Assembly (NCBI RefSeq): GCF_014652715.1
Contig: NZ_BMZI01000007.1
Location: 1-64,000, forward strand
Source of the DNA: Salinicola rhizosphaerae
GTDB taxonomy: Bacteria > Pseudomonadota > Gammaproteobacteria > Pseudomonadales > Halomonadaceae
Direction of reading: 5' to 3'
Length of the DNA: 64,000 bases
Of the stretch, positions 11,017 to 19,178 are shown one piece after another. Position numbers and translations under genes: made by a program. The stretch's first letter is position 1. Each line of letters begins with the position of its first letter. The notes beneath the pieces were generated by a model. It was not told the DNA's origin, searched no databases, and was given only the letters and a program-made list of their open reading frames with translations.

Positions 11017-11180
11017 TCCTTTGGCGGCGTATCATCCTTGATCGCTCGACCATAACACGCCTGCGTTTCCGGTTCGCCAACCCATTGAAGACGTTCGCTC
11101 GTCGCAGGCACGCGCGTGCCGATCTCGACGCGTCGGGCCGGCAAGAGCCGGCTCGACGAGCGCCTCCCCACGAACGCGAC

Positions 11181-12005
11181 TCAGCCGTAGCGACCGGTAA
11201 TGTAATCCTCGGTACGGGACTCCCGCGGCTGCGTGAAGATCTTGGTGGTGTCATCGCACTCGATCAGACTGCCCAGGTACATGAAGGCGGTAATATCGGA
11301 GATACGCGCCGCCTGCTGCATGTTGTGCGTCACGATGACGATCGTGTAGTCCTTCTTGAGCTCGTTGATCAGGTCCTCGATATAGCCGGTCGAGATCGGG
11401 TCGAGCGCCGATGTCGGCTCGTCGAGCAGAATGACCTCGGGTTTGACGGCGATCGTGCGAGCGATGCAGAGACGCTGCTGCTGGCCTCCGGAGAGTGCCT
11501 GCCCGCTCTGCTTCAGCTTGTCTTTCACCTCCTCCCACAGCGCCGCCTTGCGCAGCGCCCACTCGACCCGCTCCTCGAGCTCGCGCGCAGAAAGCTTCTC
11601 GTAGAGCCGGATGCCGAACGCCACGTTGTCGAATACCGACATCGGAAACGGCGTCGGCTTCTGGAACACCATGCCCACGCGCGAGCGCAGCAGGTTGAGG
11701 TCCACGCCCGAGTCGTAGATGTCGTGGTTATCGAGCAGGATCTGTCCCTGGGTCGAGATCCCCTCGTAGAGATCATGGATTCGGTTGAAGCAGCGAATCA
11801 GTGTCGACTTGCCGCAGCCGGAAGGACCAATGAACGCGGTTACCTGACGCTCCGGGATCTCCATCGAGATGCCCTTGAGCGCATGGAATTTGCCGTAGTG
11901 GAGATTCAGGTCGTTGACTCTGAGCTTGGTGGCCGTGCTGGCCTTCGGCTCGAGGCCGTCACGCTCGGCGTCACGACGGGCATGGAGATGCAGTTCGGCA
12001 GTCAT
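11181..12005 (-). CDS. pstB: Phosphate ABC transporter, ATP-binding protein
   Basis: PstB powers high-affinity phosphate import. The 274 residues have Walker [10 protein letters not shown] (60-68), the ABC signature [13 protein letters not shown] and Walker [14 protein letters not shown]. The start at 12005 is selected because it lies 20 bases after the pstA stop and gives the normal length; the reading frame stays open further upstream inside pstA but has no support there. It is the last gene of pstS-pstC-pstA-pstB. No phoU follows. Confidence 0.96.
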   Translation of the reverse strand: MTAELHLHARRDAERDGLEPKASTATKLRVNDLNLHYGKFHALKGISMEIPERQVTAFIGPSGCGKSTLIRCFNRIHDLYEGISTQGQILLDNHDIYDSGVDLNLLRSRVGMVFQKPTPFPMSVFDNVAFGIRLYEKLSARELEERVEWALRKAALWEEVKDKLKQSGQALSGGQQQRLCIARTIAVKPEVILLDEPTSALDPISTGYIEDLINELKKDYTIVIVTHNMQQAARISDITAFMYLGSLIECDDTTKIFTQPRESRTEDYITGRYG

Positions 12006-12025
12006 GGCAATCTCGCGAGTGGAAA

Positions 12026-12877
12026 TCAGGAGCGCTGACGCGAGAAGTAACGCGCCGCGATGTTGAGAATCAGGATAGCCGCAGTCAAGATCAGGGCTCC
12101 GCCCCAAGCCAGCGACACCAGATCCGGAATGAACGAGTTGATCGTCATGTTCTGATAGATCGTCATCGGCAGGTTGGCCATTTCGCTGCTCAGATCGAAG
12201 AAGTTCCACTGGTTCGAGTTCAGCGAGGTGAACAGCAGCGGTGCGGTCTCCCCGCTGATCCGCGCAAACCCCAGCAGAATGCCGGTGATGATGCCCGCCC
12301 GCGCACCGCTGTAGCAGACCCGCACGATGATCCACCAGCGGTGGGCACCCAGCGCCGCAGCCGCTTCACGCAGCGAATTGGGGATGAGCCTCAGCATGTC
12401 CTCAGTGGAGCGGATCACCACCGGCACGATAATCACCGTGAGCGACAGCACGCCGGCCCAACCGGAGAATCCGCCGGTCGGTACGACGATCACGGCATAG
12501 ATGAACAGACCGATGATGATCGATGGCGCCGAAAGCAGCACATCGTTGATGAACCGGATCACCTTGGCCATGATCCCCTTTTCACCGTACTCCGCCAGCC
12601 AGGTACCGGCAGCGACGCCGATGATCGTGCCTAGCACCGTCGCCACGGCAGTCATCAGAAACGATCCCCAGATGGCGTTACCGAGCCCGCCGCCGCTCAT
12701 GCGCGTACGCTCGATGAAGATCGAGGGAGAGATGGCGCTGATCCCCTTGGTCACCAGCGTGAACAGGATCGCGAAGAGAAACACGAAGCCGATCAGCGTC
12801 GCCACGATGCACGCGCCCATGACGAGCTGATTGAGGCGCTTGCGGCGACGGTAGAGTGGGCTCTGGCTGAGTTGCAT
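12026..12877 (-). CDS. pstA: Phosphate ABC transporter, permease PstA
   Basis: One of the two membrane subunits of the Pst importer: 283 residues with about six membrane spans. The binding-protein-dependent permease loop is visible ([16 protein letters not shown], about 190-205), which contacts PstB. ATG at 12877 has GGAGG upstream and lies 19 bases after pstC. Homology continues evenly through the protein and no defects are seen. Confidence 0.95.
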   Translation of the reverse strand: MQLSQSPLYRRRKRLNQLVMGACIVATLIGFVFLFAILFTLVTKGISAISPSIFIERTRMSGGGLGNAIWGSFLMTAVATVLGTIIGVAAGTWLAEYGEKGIMAKVIRFINDVLLSAPSIIIGLFIYAVIVVPTGGFSGWAGVLSLTVIIVPVVIRSTEDMLRLIPNSLREAAAALGAHRWWIIVRVCYSGARAGIITGILLGFARISGETAPLLFTSLNSNQWNFFDLSSEMANLPMTIYQNMTINSFIPDLVSLAWGGALILTAAILILNIAARYFSRQRS

Positions 12878-12896
12878 GGGGGGCTCCTCCACCGGA

Positions 12897-13838
12897 TCAG
12901 GCGTGACGGCCGGTGCTGTTGCGCAGCAGATAACGCGCAAAGGCCAGCACGGCAAAGGTGATGATGAACAGGATCAGGCCCAGCGCCAGCAACGCGGAGC
13001 GCTGCGTGCCGTCGGACTCCGAGAACTGATTTGCGATCAGGGCCGCGATGGAGGTGCCCTGCCCGGTCAATGTCGGGTTCAGGAACAGGTTGTTGCCGAT
13101 GACGAACGTGACCGCCATGGTTTCACCCAGCGCGCGACCGAGGCCGAGCACGACACCACCGACCAGCCCACCCTTGACCGAGGGCAGGATGACTCGGCGG
13201 GCCACTTCCCAGGTCGTGCAGCCAAGCCCGTAGGCGGACTCACGCATGACGGCGGGAACGGTATTGATCACGTCGCGGCTGACCGCGGTGATGAACGGAA
13301 TGATCATCACCGCCAGAATGATGCCCGCCGTGGCCAGGCCGGTCCCGGCGGGAAAGACGGAGGGAAACCAGGTGCGCAGCAGCGGTGCGAGCACCTCCAT
13401 CCCCCACATGCCGTAGATAATCGAGGGGATCCCTGCCAGCAGCTCGATCATGGTACTGAGCGGCTGGCGAAGAAACCCGGGGCATCGCTCGGTCAAGAAG
13501 ATGGCGATGCCGAACGAGACAGGCACGGCAATGACGATCGCGATCAGCGAGGTCAGCAGCGTGCCGTAGACGGCAGGCAGCGCTCCGAAGACTTCAACGT
13601 TGGCCGCCCAGCGGTTCTCGGTGAAGAACGAGACCCCATAACGCTGGATTGCCGGCCAGCTGGATACGATCAGAGAGGCGATGATCGCGCCCAGCAACAG
13701 CAGCACGGCAAAGGCGAAGGCGAACAGAACCCGCTCGAACCAGGTGTCGATCTGCGCCTTGCGCGCAAGCCGCTTGCGCGTACTCTCGCTCAGGCGTCCC
13801 AGGCCGCTGTCGGTCTGCACCGCGTTGGTGGTGGCCAT
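12897..13838 (-). CDS. pstC: Phosphate ABC transporter, permease PstC
   Basis: The partner permease of PstA, 313 residues with about six spans and an EAA-type loop (RESAYGLGCTTWEVARRVILP). ATG at 13838 is preceded by GAGG. The 127-base gap to pstS contains two hairpins, the larger at 13895-13930, which may protect the pstS message or reduce read-through so that the binding protein is made in excess. Confidence 0.95.
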   Translation of the reverse strand: MATTNAVQTDSGLGRLSESTRKRLARKAQIDTWFERVLFAFAFAVLLLLGAIIASLIVSSWPAIQRYGVSFFTENRWAANVEVFGALPAVYGTLLTSLIAIVIAVPVSFGIAIFLTERCPGFLRQPLSTMIELLAGIPSIIYGMWGMEVLAPLLRTWFPSVFPAGTGLATAGIILAVMIIPFITAVSRDVINTVPAVMRESAYGLGCTTWEVARRVILPSVKGGLVGGVVLGLGRALGETMAVTFVIGNNLFLNPTLTGQGTSIAALIANQFSESDGTQRSALLALGLILFIITFAVLAFARYLLRNSTGRHA

Positions 13839-13866
13839 GTCAAATCCTCGTCGGCTTGCCACTCGA

Positions 13867-13882
13867 GCTGCCCGCAGGCAGC
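13867..13882 (-). other. Small intercistronic hairpin upstream of pstC
   Basis: A perfect six-base stem (GCTGCC/GGCAGC) with a CGCA loop lies 28 bases upstream of the pstC start, next to the larger hairpin at 13895-13930. Confidence 0.4.
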
Positions 13883-13894
13883 CCGGATACGATG

Positions 13895-13930
13895 CCGCGA
13901 CGGGGGGCGATCTCCCGCCCGCCGTCGCGG
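13895..13930 (-). other. Large intercistronic hairpin between pstS and pstC
   Basis: Arms beginning CCGCGACGG and ending CCGTCGCGG pair over 15 bases with one mismatch around a loop of about six. No T run follows on the minus strand, so this is more likely an RNA-stability or attenuating hairpin than a full terminator. Its position just after pstS fits the usual excess of binding protein over membrane subunits. Confidence 0.6.
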
Positions 13931-13965
13931 TACTTCCACTATCGTCTGCTTACTGCATCATTCGA

Positions 13966-15006
13966 TCACGGGTTCCAGACGGCATCGCCGTTCGGACCCT
14001 TGATCTCGCTCCAGCTCTGGCGAACCATCTCGGCGACGTTGTCCGGCATCGGCACATAGTCGAGGCTCTGAGCGGCATCGCCACCGTTGTTGTAGGCCCA
14101 GTCGAAGAACTTGAGCGCCTGCGCGGACGCATCGGCATTCTCTGCCTGCTTGTGCATCAGGATGAACGAGGCACCGGTGATCGGCCAGCTGTCATCGCCC
14201 GGCTGGTTGGTCAGGACCAGGTACATGCCCGGCGCGTCCTGCCAGTCGGCGTTGGCCGCGGCAGCCATGAAGCTATCCATGTTCGGCTCGACCACGTTGC
14301 CAGCCTGATTCTTCAGGTGCATCAGGTGCAGATCGTTCTGTGCGGCGTAAGCGTACTCGACATAGCCGATGGCGCCGTTGGTATTGGCGATCTGGCTTGC
14401 CACCCCGGCGTTGGCCTTGGCGCCAACCCCAGCCGGCCAGGCGACGGACTTGCCTTCACCGACGTTGTTCTTGAACTCATCGCTCACCTGAGACAGATAG
14501 TGAGTGAAGAGGAAGTTGGTGCCGGACCCTTCGGCGCGATAAACGGGCGTGATGGCCGTATCCGGAAGATCGACATCCGGGTTCAGTTTGGCGATGGCCT
14601 CGTCGTCCCAGTTGGTGATCTCACCCATGTAGATGGCAGCGAGCGTCGGACCGTCGAGGTTCAGCGACCCATCGATACCATCGACATGGAATGCCGCGAC
14701 CACGCCGCCCATGACCATCGGCCACTGCAGCAGGCCATTCTTGTCGAGCTCTTCCTTGGTCATCGGTGCGTCGCTGGCACCGAAGGTGACCGTCTTGGCA
14801 GTGATCTGCTGGATACCGCCGCCGGAACCGATGGCCTGGTAGTTGAGGCCGATCCCGGACTCGTCCTGATAGGCATCCGCCCACTGCGAGTAGACTGGAT
14901 ACGGGAAAGTTGCGCCGGCACCGGTAATGGCTTCCTGCGCCTGGGCACCAGCGGCGCCCAGCACCAGCGAACCTGAAATGAGGGTTGCAAAGACGTGTTT
15001 AAGCAT
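13966..15006 (-). CDS. pstS: Periplasmic phosphate-binding protein PstS
   Basis: It captures phosphate in the periplasm and delivers it to PstCA. The 346-residue precursor has a signal peptide of about 23 residues ending AQA. The phosphate-binding start ITGAGATFPYPVYSQW comes directly after, and SGTNFLFTHYL, another ligand loop, follows in the second half. ATG at 15006 has AGGATA upstream. It is the first gene of the operon, under a Pho box at 15099-15115. Confidence 0.96.
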   Translation of the reverse strand: MLKHVFATLISGSLVLGAAGAQAQEAITGAGATFPYPVYSQWADAYQDESGIGLNYQAIGSGGGIQQITAKTVTFGASDAPMTKEELDKNGLLQWPMVMGGVVAAFHVDGIDGSLNLDGPTLAAIYMGEITNWDDEAIAKLNPDVDLPDTAITPVYRAEGSGTNFLFTHYLSQVSDEFKNNVGEGKSVAWPAGVGAKANAGVASQIANTNGAIGYVEYAYAAQNDLHLMHLKNQAGNVVEPNMDSFMAAAANADWQDAPGMYLVLTNQPGDDSWPITGASFILMHKQAENADASAQALKFFDWAYNNGGDAAQSLDYVPMPDNVAEMVRQSWSEIKGPNGDAVWNP

Positions 15007-15098
15007 AGCGATATCCTGTTTCCACCTTGGATGCGTGAGCGATAACGACGTTGCGAAGGTTGCCAACACTCTCGGGATGACACCGTACGTCAGCCCCG

Positions 15099-15115
15099 TG
15101 ACACTTTTATGACAG
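15099..15115 (-). promoter_or_regulatory. Pho box (PhoB binding site) of pstSCAB
   Basis: The minus strand reads CTGTCATAAAAGTGTCA, which differs from the PhoB consensus (CTGTCAT-AT-rich-CTGTCA) at only a base or two. It is 93 bases before the pstS start. An additional TGACAG half-site lies just upstream (15117-15123 region). It implies induction on phosphate limitation by a PhoBR pair outside the window. Confidence 0.88.
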
Positions 15116-15218
15116 CCCTGTCATCGTTTTGAAAAAAGACATTCGTCGAGTGCCCGCCGCTATTGTGAAAAAACCATCGACCGATCCTGGTTACCGTGAT
15201 CGTCGATGGTTTCTCTAT

Positions 15219-15258
15219 CGATATATCGAATGTGCAGCCGATATATCCAATGTGCAGC
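15219..15258 (+). repeat. Two-copy 20-bp tandem repeat
   Basis: CGATATATCGAATGTGCAGC (15219-15238) is followed directly by CGATATATCCAATGTGCAGC (15239-15258), with one difference. Each carries the palindrome GATATATC or a near match. It sits in the 351-base gap between pstS (upstream side) and the downstream end of the bcr-type gene. No other feature is seen in that gap besides the Pho box. Function is unknown. Confidence 0.8.
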
Positions 15259-15357
15259 GAATCTGATGCGCCGCAACCTCCGCAGGCACACCTTGGCAGG
15301 ATCGGATGACAGGAATATGACACGCGTCAGCTCACGTAACGAAGCGTCACGACACCG

Positions 15358-16569
15358 TTATGCCCCCTCCTCATTCAGTTCGCCATCTGAACTGGCTCGA
15401 CCGGCCAGCAGACGCACGGAGAGATTGCCGGCGAGCGTTGCCGTCAGCATCGTCAGCACCGTCGGCCAGGCGCTGGCCAGCTCGAACGCCCCGACCACCG
15501 CACCGGAAATCGCACCGCAGGTGAACTGAAGGCAGCCCTGCAGCGCCGTTGCGGTCGCACTCATGCGGGGGAAGTGGTCAAGCATCGAAGACATCGCATT
15601 GGGACCGATCAGCCCCTGCATGCCGACGAAAACCACCATCAATGGCGCCACCGTGAAGATCGTGTCGAAGCCTGTCGCGACAAGCCCCACCAGGCCAAGC
15701 CCGGCACACAGCTGCACGCCGAGGCCCAACCGCAGGTTCTGCTGCGGCGTGCGAGTCCTCAGCAGGCGAATGTTCAACCGGCTGGATGACGCCATGATCA
15801 GGATATTGGCCCCGAAGACGAATGGATAGAGCGTGGTGGATAGCCCATAGTGCTCCATGTAGAGATAGGGCGAGCCGGTAATGAAGGCGAACATGCCGGC
15901 AAACGACATCGATACACCGCCGATGTAGCCCATCGCCTCGCGGTGCTTGAGCACGCTGGCGTAGTTGCCGAGTATCTGGCGCGCCGAAGGCGCCTCCGGG
16001 TTACGCCCGTGGGTCTCTGGTAGAAAGCGGCCCAGCAGCAGCAGCACGAACGCCGCATACACGGCCAGGAACAGGAAGATCAGCCACCAGTCCGCCAGAT
16101 GCAGCAGCGCGCTGCCCAGTGCCGGCGCGACCAGCGGGGCCATCATCAGGATCATGACCATCGTCGACATGACCTTGGCCGCCTCGCGGCCGCTGAACCG
16201 ATCACGGACGATCGCCGCCGAGTTGACCACGCACGCGCCGCCGCCCAGCGCCTGGACGAAACGGAAGCCCCACAGTGTCTCCAGCGACCCGACCTGCGTC
16301 AGCGCCAGGCTCGCCAGGAAAAACACGCATAGCCCGGTCATCAACACCGGTTTGCGCCCGTACCGGTCCGATAGCGGCCCGCAGATCAGCTGTCCGAGTG
16401 CAAACCCCAACAGGAAGACGCTGAGAGAGAGCTCGGTATGGTGGACGCTGGCGCCAATCGACGCCGCCAGCGATGGCATCGCGGGAAGATAGGCGTCAAT
16501 CGCCAGCGGCGCCAGCGCCGTGTTGGCGGCCACCAGCAGCGCAAGACGACGCGCAGTCAGGACAGTCAC
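15358..16569 (-). CDS. Bcr/CflA family multidrug exporter (MFS)
   Basis: An inner-membrane drug:proton antiporter of the major facilitator superfamily with 12 predicted spans. The family pattern is clear near the N-terminus (LAPLAIDAYLPAMPSLA) and at the loop 2-3 motif GPLSDRYGRKPVL. The preferred start is GTG at 16569, preceded by AAGGAG, giving 403 residues, the usual size. The frame is open further upstream but that extension is charged, polar and lacks family character. Substrate cannot be predicted; Bcr and sulfonamide or chloramphenicol exporters are relatives. Confidence 0.88.
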   Translation of the reverse strand: MTVLTARRLALLVAANTALAPLAIDAYLPAMPSLAASIGASVHHTELSLSVFLLGFALGQLICGPLSDRYGRKPVLMTGLCVFFLASLALTQVGSLETLWGFRFVQALGGGACVVNSAAIVRDRFSGREAAKVMSTMVMILMMAPLVAPALGSALLHLADWWLIFLFLAVYAAFVLLLLGRFLPETHGRNPEAPSARQILGNYASVLKHREAMGYIGGVSMSFAGMFAFITGSPYLYMEHYGLSTTLYPFVFGANILIMASSSRLNIRLLRTRTPQQNLRLGLGVQLCAGLGLVGLVATGFDTIFTVAPLMVVFVGMQGLIGPNAMSSMLDHFPRMSATATALQGCLQFTCGAISGAVVGAFELASAWPTVLTMLTATLAGNLSVRLLAGRASSDGELNEEGA

Positions 16570-16664
16570 GTCTACTCCTTGATCGATATCGTCGCGCCGG
16601 CCACCAGAGCATGGGGTCTGTGTTCGTGTGAGACCGACCCCCGCCCCGGCGTCTGCCGACGGAC

Positions 16665-16696
16665 AAAAAATGAAGCGCCACCGGGATCGGTGGCGC
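16665..16696 (-). terminator. Rho-independent terminator of the fabH-like/mlaA/phosphatase/STAS unit
   Basis: The stem GCGCCACCG/CGGTGGCGC (16675-16696) has a four-base loop; on the minus strand it is followed by TTCATTTTTTG. It is 83 bases beyond the STAS gene stop and ends that transcription unit. Confidence 0.88.
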
Positions 16697-16779
16697 CTGA
16701 CAAAGCCGCTGAAACTCGATGACGGCGCCAGCACGACGGCCGCGATGACTTCAACACTGACGGCGGTTTCAACGCTGGA

Positions 16780-17283
16780 TCAGTGGGACGACGCCTTGGC
16801 TCGCTGAGACTCCAGCAATTCCACCAGCGGCTGAAATTCATGGCGATTGTGATCGCTCATGTGCATGAGAATGCGGTGCGCTTCGAGAATCCGCTGATGG
16901 ATGCCGCTCTCGTCGGACTCGACATGGGGCAACTCGGCCAGATCGGCGGGTTCCGTCAGCGGTGCCTCGACCAGCGTGAAGTAGCGCGAAAAGCCCATCA
17001 CATCGAGCATGCGACGCACATCCGGGTGCTCGGCAATGATCGTCGCCGGCTGCTCCAGCCGCCCCTTGACCGCCAGTGCCACCTTGGCAAGGAAGCCAAG
17101 CGCAGTGGAGTCGACGTTGGTCGTCTCGCGCAGGTCGACCATGACCGCCCTCAGCCCCGGCAGGTCCGCCAGTCGCTGCGCTTCGGCATCGAGCGTCGCA
17201 CAGAGCGTGAGACGGACGTCACCGCAGAGTTTGAGCACGAACACGCCCGACTCGAAGGCCGCCTTGATTCGCCCCTCATTCAT
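16780..17283 (-). CDS. STAS-domain anti-sigma factor antagonist (HsbA/SpoIIAA type)
   Basis: A soluble protein of 167 residues. The STAS domain covers about residues 5-105, with the phosphorylatable serine in NVDSTALGFL, the motif that partner-switching kinases modify. A charged helical tail of about 60 residues follows (HRILMHMSDHNRHEFQPL), unusual in length for simple SpoIIAA proteins. ATG at 17283 overlaps the stop of the upstream PP2C-phosphatase gene by eight bases, so the two are coupled. The phosphatase would dephosphorylate this serine. The expected anti-sigma kinase is not in the window. The pair resembles HsbR-HsbA of Pseudomonas in layout. Confidence 0.8.
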   Translation of the reverse strand: MNEGRIKAAFESGVFVLKLCGDVRLTLCATLDAEAQRLADLPGLRAVMVDLRETTNVDSTALGFLAKVALAVKGRLEQPATIIAEHPDVRRMLDVMGFSRYFTLVEAPLTEPADLAELPHVESDESGIHQRILEAHRILMHMSDHNRHEFQPLVELLESQRAKASSH

Positions 17284-18421
17284 GGTCGAAACCACTCAGT
17301 GTCATCATGCTGAGATCGTCCGGCAGTTGATCTCCCAGCGCGAGTCCATCCCTCAGATCCTCGACGCCGGAACAGCGTGTCACACGATGCTCGAGTTCCG
17401 TGAGCCGTGCTTCCAGTGATGTCTGCGGCAGGCACTCCAGCACGCCATCGGAACAGAACCAGAGGCGAAATGCTGCCGGCAGCGGACAGCCGTAGATGGG
17501 GTATTCGACATCGGGAAACAACCCCACCGGCGGGCCTTTTCCGCCCAGATACGTCGCCTGCCCGTCGCCTTGCAGAATCGGCATCGGCAGCTGGGCGCCG
17601 AGCGCATAGTGCAGAAAATGCCGCTCGTGGTCCAGTACCCCGGCGAAGACCGTCGCGTGCTTGCCGATCCCCGTCTCGAGCAGCTCCCGATTGAGCTCTC
17701 CCAGCCATCGTGACGGGAAGGCTTCCGGCAGCAGCGTGCGCCACTGCGACAGCCAACGATTGCATAGATACTTCAACAGCACGGTGACGAACGCCGACGA
17801 GGCGCCATGACCGGCAACGTCAGCGAAGTAGAAGAAGCTGAAGCGATCGTCGCAGCGCTGAAAGTCGAGAAAGTCTCCCGACAGATAGAGCGATGGCGCA
17901 AACCAGTGATCGCAGCGCACGCCCAGATGGGTGATGCCGGATGGCGGCAACAGCTTGCGCTGCACGTGGCCACCGGCGCGCTGATCGTCTCGCAGCATCT
18001 CCAGATGACGCTCGAGCCGGTCGTTCAGCGACGCAAGCTGGGCGTGGCTTTGGGCGTGCGCCTGCGAGAGCTGCTCGAGTTCCAGCGCCCTGACGATCAA
18101 TCGGCGCAGGATATCGATGTGCTCGAGCGGATCGACCAGATAGTCGATGAGTCCGGCATCGATCGCCTTGTGAAGATCGCCATCACGCCGACTCTCGCTG
18201 ATAACGATGGTCGGCAAGCCCCGCGAGAGATGTTCCCAGCCCTCGTGAGAGACGGCACGCACATGCGCGACGATCAACTCGCACTCGTTCGGCAGCGCTG
18301 CCGGAGAGTTCCCGACGTGCAGCGTGACATCGAGCTCGCCGATCCCGGCCGCCAGCGCGTCACGCGCCGGGCCAGGCAGATCGATCAGTCCGATCGTGGT
18401 GCGCGCGCCACTCGGCGTCAT
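17276..18421 (-). CDS. Response-regulator-like protein with SpoIIE/PP2C phosphatase domain
   Basis: A 381-residue cytoplasmic protein: receiver-like domain (about 8-110), helical linker with coiled-coil tendency (115-150) and PP2C-type SpoIIE phosphatase domain (about 165-375). Phosphatase metal motifs are intact: SGDFLD (181-186), DVAGHG (201-206) and DDLSMM near the end. The receiver is degenerate: strand three reads ELIVAHV, with His53 about where the phospho-acceptor Asp should be, and only one acidic residue (Asp14) remains of the usual pair. It probably senses something other than phosphorylation. ATG at 18421 lies ten bases after mlaA. It is the likely activator of the STAS protein encoded next. 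Confidence 0.82.
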   Translation of the reverse strand: MTPSGARTTIGLIDLPGPARDALAAGIGELDVTLHVGNSPAALPNECELIVAHVRAVSHEGWEHLSRGLPTIVISESRRDGDLHKAIDAGLIDYLVDPLEHIDILRRLIVRALELEQLSQAHAQSHAQLASLNDRLERHLEMLRDDQRAGGHVQRKLLPPSGITHLGVRCDHWFAPSLYLSGDFLDFQRCDDRFSFFYFADVAGHGASSAFVTVLLKYLCNRWLSQWRTLLPEAFPSRWLGELNRELLETGIGKHATVFAGVLDHERHFLHYALGAQLPMPILQGDGQATYLGGKGPPVGLFPDVEYPIYGCPLPAAFRLWFCSDGVLECLPQTSLEARLTELEHRVTRCSGVEDLRDGLALGDQLPDDLSMMTLSGFDHE

Positions 18422-18431
18422 GGCCACGAGA

Positions 18432-19178
18432 TCACTCGGCGAAGTCGTCTTCACTGTAGTCGAAGTCGTCGCCGAATCCGCCACTGGCAAAGGGATCCTC
18501 ACCCGCCGCGCCGTTGCTGACCTCGAACTGACGCCGCTGCAGATAGGCATCGCGGATGAAGCTGTAGCGATCTCCCTGGATCAGCGACTCCTGATCGAGC
18601 AGGCCGGCGCGCAGATCGACGTAGCGCAAGAACGTCAGCCCGTAGCGCCACTTGTCTTCCTCGACGTAGGTCAGCGGGTAGGTGTAGTGATCGACCGGCA
18701 ACCCGCTGGCATCGCGGACCGTGCTTGGCCCTAAAATGGGCAGCACCAGGTAAGGGCCGGAACCGACGCCCCAGACCCCCAGCGTCTGCCCAAAATCCTC
18801 TTCGTTCTCGTTCAGGCCCATGCGCGTCGCCGGGTCCAGCAGTCCGCCGACGCCAAGCACCGTATTGACCAGGAAGCGCCCGGAAGCGACACCGGCGTTG
18901 CCCCACTGCCACTGGAGCACGCTATTGAAGACGGTGCCGATCTCGCCAAGATTGGAGAAGAAATTGCCGACGCCATCCTGAACGGGATCCGGGGTAATGG
19001 TGTCATAACCCTGCGCAATCGGCTTCAGCGCGTACCGATCCAGCGTATCGTTGAATTGATAGACCCCACGATTGAATCCCTCCCAGGGATCCTGAGGGTT
19101 GGTCGCCTCGCTCGAAGAGGCGCAGCCGCCCAGCGCCGCTGCCACGCAGACGCCGCCCAGCCAGTGGATTGATTTCAT
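18432..19178 (-). CDS. mlaA: Outer-membrane lipoprotein MlaA (VacJ family)
   Basis: MlaA removes misplaced phospholipid from the outer leaflet of the outer membrane and hands it to the Mla pathway. The precursor has a lipobox ending in Cys19 (ALGGC). The VacJ family blocks follow: DPWEGFNRGVYQFN, then FFSNLGEIGTVFN, GVGGLLDPATRMGL and GPYLVLPILGPSTVRD. The C-terminus is long and acidic (DDFDYSEDDFAE). ATG at 19178 overlaps the stop of the fabH-like gene (TGATG). The other mla genes are not here, as is common for mlaA. Confidence 0.93.
   Translation of the reverse strand: MKSIHWLGGVCVAAALGGCASSSEATNPQDPWEGFNRGVYQFNDTLDRYALKPIAQGYDTITPDPVQDGVGNFFSNLGEIGTVFNSVLQWQWGNAGVASGRFLVNTVLGVGGLLDPATRMGLNENEEDFGQTLGVWGVGSGPYLVLPILGPSTVRDASGLPVDHYTYPLTYVEEDKWRYGLTFLRYVDLRAGLLDQESLIQGDRYSFIRDAYLQRRQFEVSNGAAGEDPFASGGFGDDFDYSEDDFAE

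Noticed and set aside
12006-12335. N-terminal extension of pstB
   Set aside because: It would overlap pstA almost entirely; the start at 12005 gives the normal PstB length and follows pstA by 20 bases.
12876-14003. Open frame of 375 codons on the plus strand
   Set aside because: Antisense to pstC, with Gln, His, Arg and Asp-rich nonsense composition.
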